64,000 nucleotides of DNA from contig MBPM02000136.1 in the NCBI GenBank assembly GCA_001695595.3, positions 57,503-121,502 of the forward strand. Reading direction: 5' to 3'. The notes under the pieces are model-generated. The model was not told where the DNA came from. It did no database searches and saw only the letters and a list, made by a program, of their open reading frames with translations. Source of the DNA: Plasmopara viticola. Taxonomy: Eukaryota > Oomycota > Peronosporomycetes > Peronosporales > Peronosporaceae. A program made the position numbers and the translations under genes. This document shows, in pieces, positions 61,649-64,000 of this stretch; within the stretch, counting starts at the first letter, position 1; every line of letters begins with the position of its first letter.

Positions 61649-63341
61649 AGAGAGGACGTATCTATGGCCGTACATTTTCTTAGCGCTTTTAAAGAGCGAA
61701 AAAACACTTAGTTGCGGCTCTATCGCATCTGCGAACGTCTAGAATGATAGATGGGCCGTATCCATGACCATACATCATCTCAGTGCTTCGCCAAAGCGAA
61801 TTTGAGTTAAGTTATGTCTCTATTGCGTCTGTACACGTCAGGAATGACAGAAGGGACGTAACTATGGCCGATCATCACCTCAGCGCTTCACATGAGCGAT
61901 TATACGTTAAGTTGTTTTTTAATTGCGTCTGCACACGTCTAGAATGATAGAAAGGACATTTCTATGGCGGCATATGAACTTGGCACTTCAAAAAACGAAC
62001 AATAGCTTAGTTGCGGCTCTATCGCATCTGCGTACGTCTAGAATGATAGATAGGACGTATCCATGACCATACATCATCTAAGCGTTTTACAAGAGCGAAT
62101 GTGCGCTAAGTTATGTCTCAATTGCGTCTGTATACGTCTAGAACGATAGAAAGGACGTTTCTATGGAGGATTACTACCTCAACACTTCACATGAGCGATT
62201 ATACGTTTGGTTGTTTCTTAATTGCGTCTTTACACGTCTAGAATGAACGAAAGGACGTATCTATGGCGGTATATGAACTCGGCACTTCAAAAAAGGAACA
62301 ATAGCTTAGTTGCGGCTCTACCGCATCTGCGTACGTCTAGAATCATAGATAGGCCGTATTCATGACCATACATCATCTTAGAGCTTCACGATAGCGAATA
62401 TGCGCTAAGTTATGTCTCTATTGCGTCTGTACATGTCTAGAATAATAGAAGTGACGTAACTATGGCCGATCATAACCTCAGCACTTTACATGAGCGATTC
62501 TACGTTAAGTTGTTTCATAATTGCGTCTGCACACGTCTAGAATGATAAAAGGACGTATTTTTGGCCGTTGTTTTCTCAGCACTTTTAAGTGCGAAAAAAT
62601 GCTTAATTGCGGCTCTATCGCATATGCGTACGTCTAGAATGATAGATGGGCCGTATCCATGACCATACATCATCTAAGCGCTTCACCAGAGCGAATATAC
62701 GCTAAGTTAGGGCTCTATTGCGTCTGTACACTGTCTGATAAATATAAGTGAGCGTTCTATGGCGATATCACCTCAGCACTTCACATGAGCGAATATACGC
62801 TTAGTAGTTTCTTTATTACGTCTGCACACGTCTAAAATGATAAAGAGGACGAATCTATGGCCGTACATTTTCTTGGCACTTTTAAAGAGCGAAAAAACGC
62901 TTAGTTGCGGCTCTATCGCATCTGCGAACGTCTAGAAAGATAGATAGGACGTATCCATGACCATACACCATCTCAGTGCTTCGCCAGAGCGAATATGAGT
63001 TAAGTTATGTCTCTATTGCGTCTGTACACGTCAGGAATGATAGAAAAGACGTAACTATGGCCGATAATCACCTCAGCACTTCACATGAGCGATTATACGT
63101 TAAGTTGTTTCTTAATTGCGTCTGCACACGTCTAGAATGATAGAAAGGACGTATCTATGGCCGTACAAGATTTCAGCACTTTTAAAGAGCTTATAAACGC
63201 TTAGTCGTGGCTTCATCGCATCTGCGTACGTCGGAAATGATAGATAGGACGTATCCATGACCAAACATCATCCAAGAACTTTACAAGAGCGAATGTGCGC
63301 TGAGTTCTGTCTCTATTGAGTCTGTATACGTCAAGAAAGTT

Positions 63342-63493
63342 AGGAAGGACGTTTCTATGGTCGATCATTACCTCAGCACTTCACAGGATCGATTGTATGG
63401 GACGTACTCATGACCTTACATCATCTTAGCGCTTCACCAGAGCGAATATGCGCTGAGTTATGTCTCTGTTGCGTCTGTACATGTCTAGAATAA
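63342..63493 (+). repeat. C/B fusion with 148-bp deletion
   Basis: A C monomer begins at 63,342, reaches cacaggatcgattg near 63,395 and continues as B (tatgggacgtactcatgacc). The 3' half of C, a whole A and the first bases of B are absent: 152 bp stand where 300 are expected. Like the fusion at 37.2 kb, the join has little homology and breaks the monomer phase. Confidence 0.85.
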
Positions 63494-63660
63494 TAGAAGT
63501 GACGTAACTATGGCCGATCATCACCTCAGCACTTCAAACGAGCGATTCTACGTTAAGTTGTTTCTTAATTGCGTCTGCACACGTCTAGATTGATAGAAAG
63601 GACGTATATATGGCCGTACATGATCTCGGCACTTTTAAAGAGCGAATTAACGCTTAGTTG

Positions 63661-63672
63661 CTATATATATAT
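63661..63672. repeat. Short TA tract replacing conserved A-monomer sequence
   Basis: Reads gttgctatatatatatcgcatc where every neighbouring A has gttgcggctctatcgcatc. It is the only dinucleotide tract seen in the array, and may be a seeded microsatellite or a local sequence error. Confidence 0.75.
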
Positions 63673-64000
63673 CGCATCTGCGTACGTCTAGAATGAAAGA
63701 TTGGACGTATCCATGACCATACATCATCTAAGTGCGTCGCCAGAGCGAATATGAGTTAAGTTATGTTTCTATTGCGTCTGTACACGTCAGGAATGATAGA
63801 AGGGACGTAACTATGGCCGATCATCACCTCAGCACTTCACATGAGCGATTATACGTTAAGTTGTTTCTTAATTGCGTCTTTACACGTCTAGAATGATAGA
63901 AAAGACGTATGGCCGTACATAATCTCAGCACTTTTAAAGAGCTTATAAAGTCTTAGTTGCTGCTCTATCGCATCTGCGTACGTCTAAATTAATAGGTGGG

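Larger units (their letters stand above)
21044..64000 (+). repeat. Satellite array, right arm (A/B/C monomers, ~100 bp)
   Basis: Continuation of the same array, in the same phase and orientation, after the 324-bp insert. The first A monomer resumes exactly where the insert interrupted it. The arm continues past the right window edge inside a further unit. It contains the 900-bp second-order repeats, the multi-kilobase duplications and the indel-dense patch described separately. No gene, RNA gene or second foreign insertion was seen in this 43 kb. Confidence 0.98.

Noticed and set aside
1..64000. CRISPR array
   Set aside because: Repeats are contiguous 100-bp units related throughout. There are no short conserved repeats separated by unrelated spacers, and no cas genes.
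1..64000. Telomeric repeats, rDNA, tRNA or snRNA genes
   Set aside because: No TTAGGG-like or TTAGG runs, no recognisable rRNA cores and no tRNA cloverleaf were seen while reading the window.
1..64000. Inverted array segments or orientation switches
   Set aside because: The marker gaatgataga and the monomer types read in the same direction throughout. No reverse-complement stretch was found.

Overview
The window is almost entirely satellite DNA. About 63.7 kb of the 64 kb is one head-to-tail tandem array in a single orientation, built from a ~100-bp monomer (roughly 640 monomers). Three paralogous monomer types, called here A, B and C, align without gaps and share 65-73% of positions pairwise when counted by hand in one representative trimer. 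They normally follow each other as A-B-C, giving a ~300-bp higher-order repeat (HOR). I found no protein-coding gene, tRNA, rRNA or CRISPR array. Short open frames of 60-112 codons occur, but they are chance translations of the satellite or of the one inserted element. The architecture (tens of kilobases of layered tandem repeat, no genes, one retroposon-like insertion) indicates eukaryotic constitutive heterochromatin: a centromere, pericentromere or other satellite block. The species cannot be named from the sequence.

Layout. 1-3.0 kb: the trimer is rearranged into a 7-monomer unit (A'-B-A-B-A-B-C, ~700 bp) seen three times. 3-10 kb: A-B-C trimers with local order changes (C-B-C at 3.8 kb, A-B-A-B around 8.1-8.9 kb, B-C dimers at 9.4-10.0 kb). 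10-13.8 kb: a ~1.76-kb tandem duplication whose copies share a 28-bp deletion. 15-42 kb: a domain marked by a C variant with a 5-6 bp insertion and an A variant reading 'acaagatttcag'. Here three phased trimers form a second-order ~900-bp unit, clearest at 25.8-28.5 kb. 42-58.9 kb: large recent duplications with spacings of about 1.8, 4.5 and 6.3 kb. 58.4-61.1 kb: a patch dense in 1-5 bp indels. 61-64 kb: more trimers, one 148-bp internal deletion and a small TA tract.

The only non-satellite sequence is a 324-bp, roughly 60% GC insert at 20,720-21,043. It has an 11-bp target-site duplication, a (GTATT)3 tail at its left edge (so it reads on the minus strand), and an 8-bp inverted repeat at its inferred 5' end. 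An insertion-free paralog of the same site lies near 36.36 kb. It looks like a short non-LTR retroposon (SINE-like or a short LINE derivative) of a family I do not recognise.

The array records several layers of unequal exchange: monomer (100 bp), trimer (300), heptamer (700), nonamer (900) and multi-kilobase blocks. Several block offsets lie close to multiples of 900 bp, which suggests the nonamer has been an exchange register. All three monomer types carry a short dyad at the same internal position (about 31-52 of 100), and A and C monomers keep a high CpG content.
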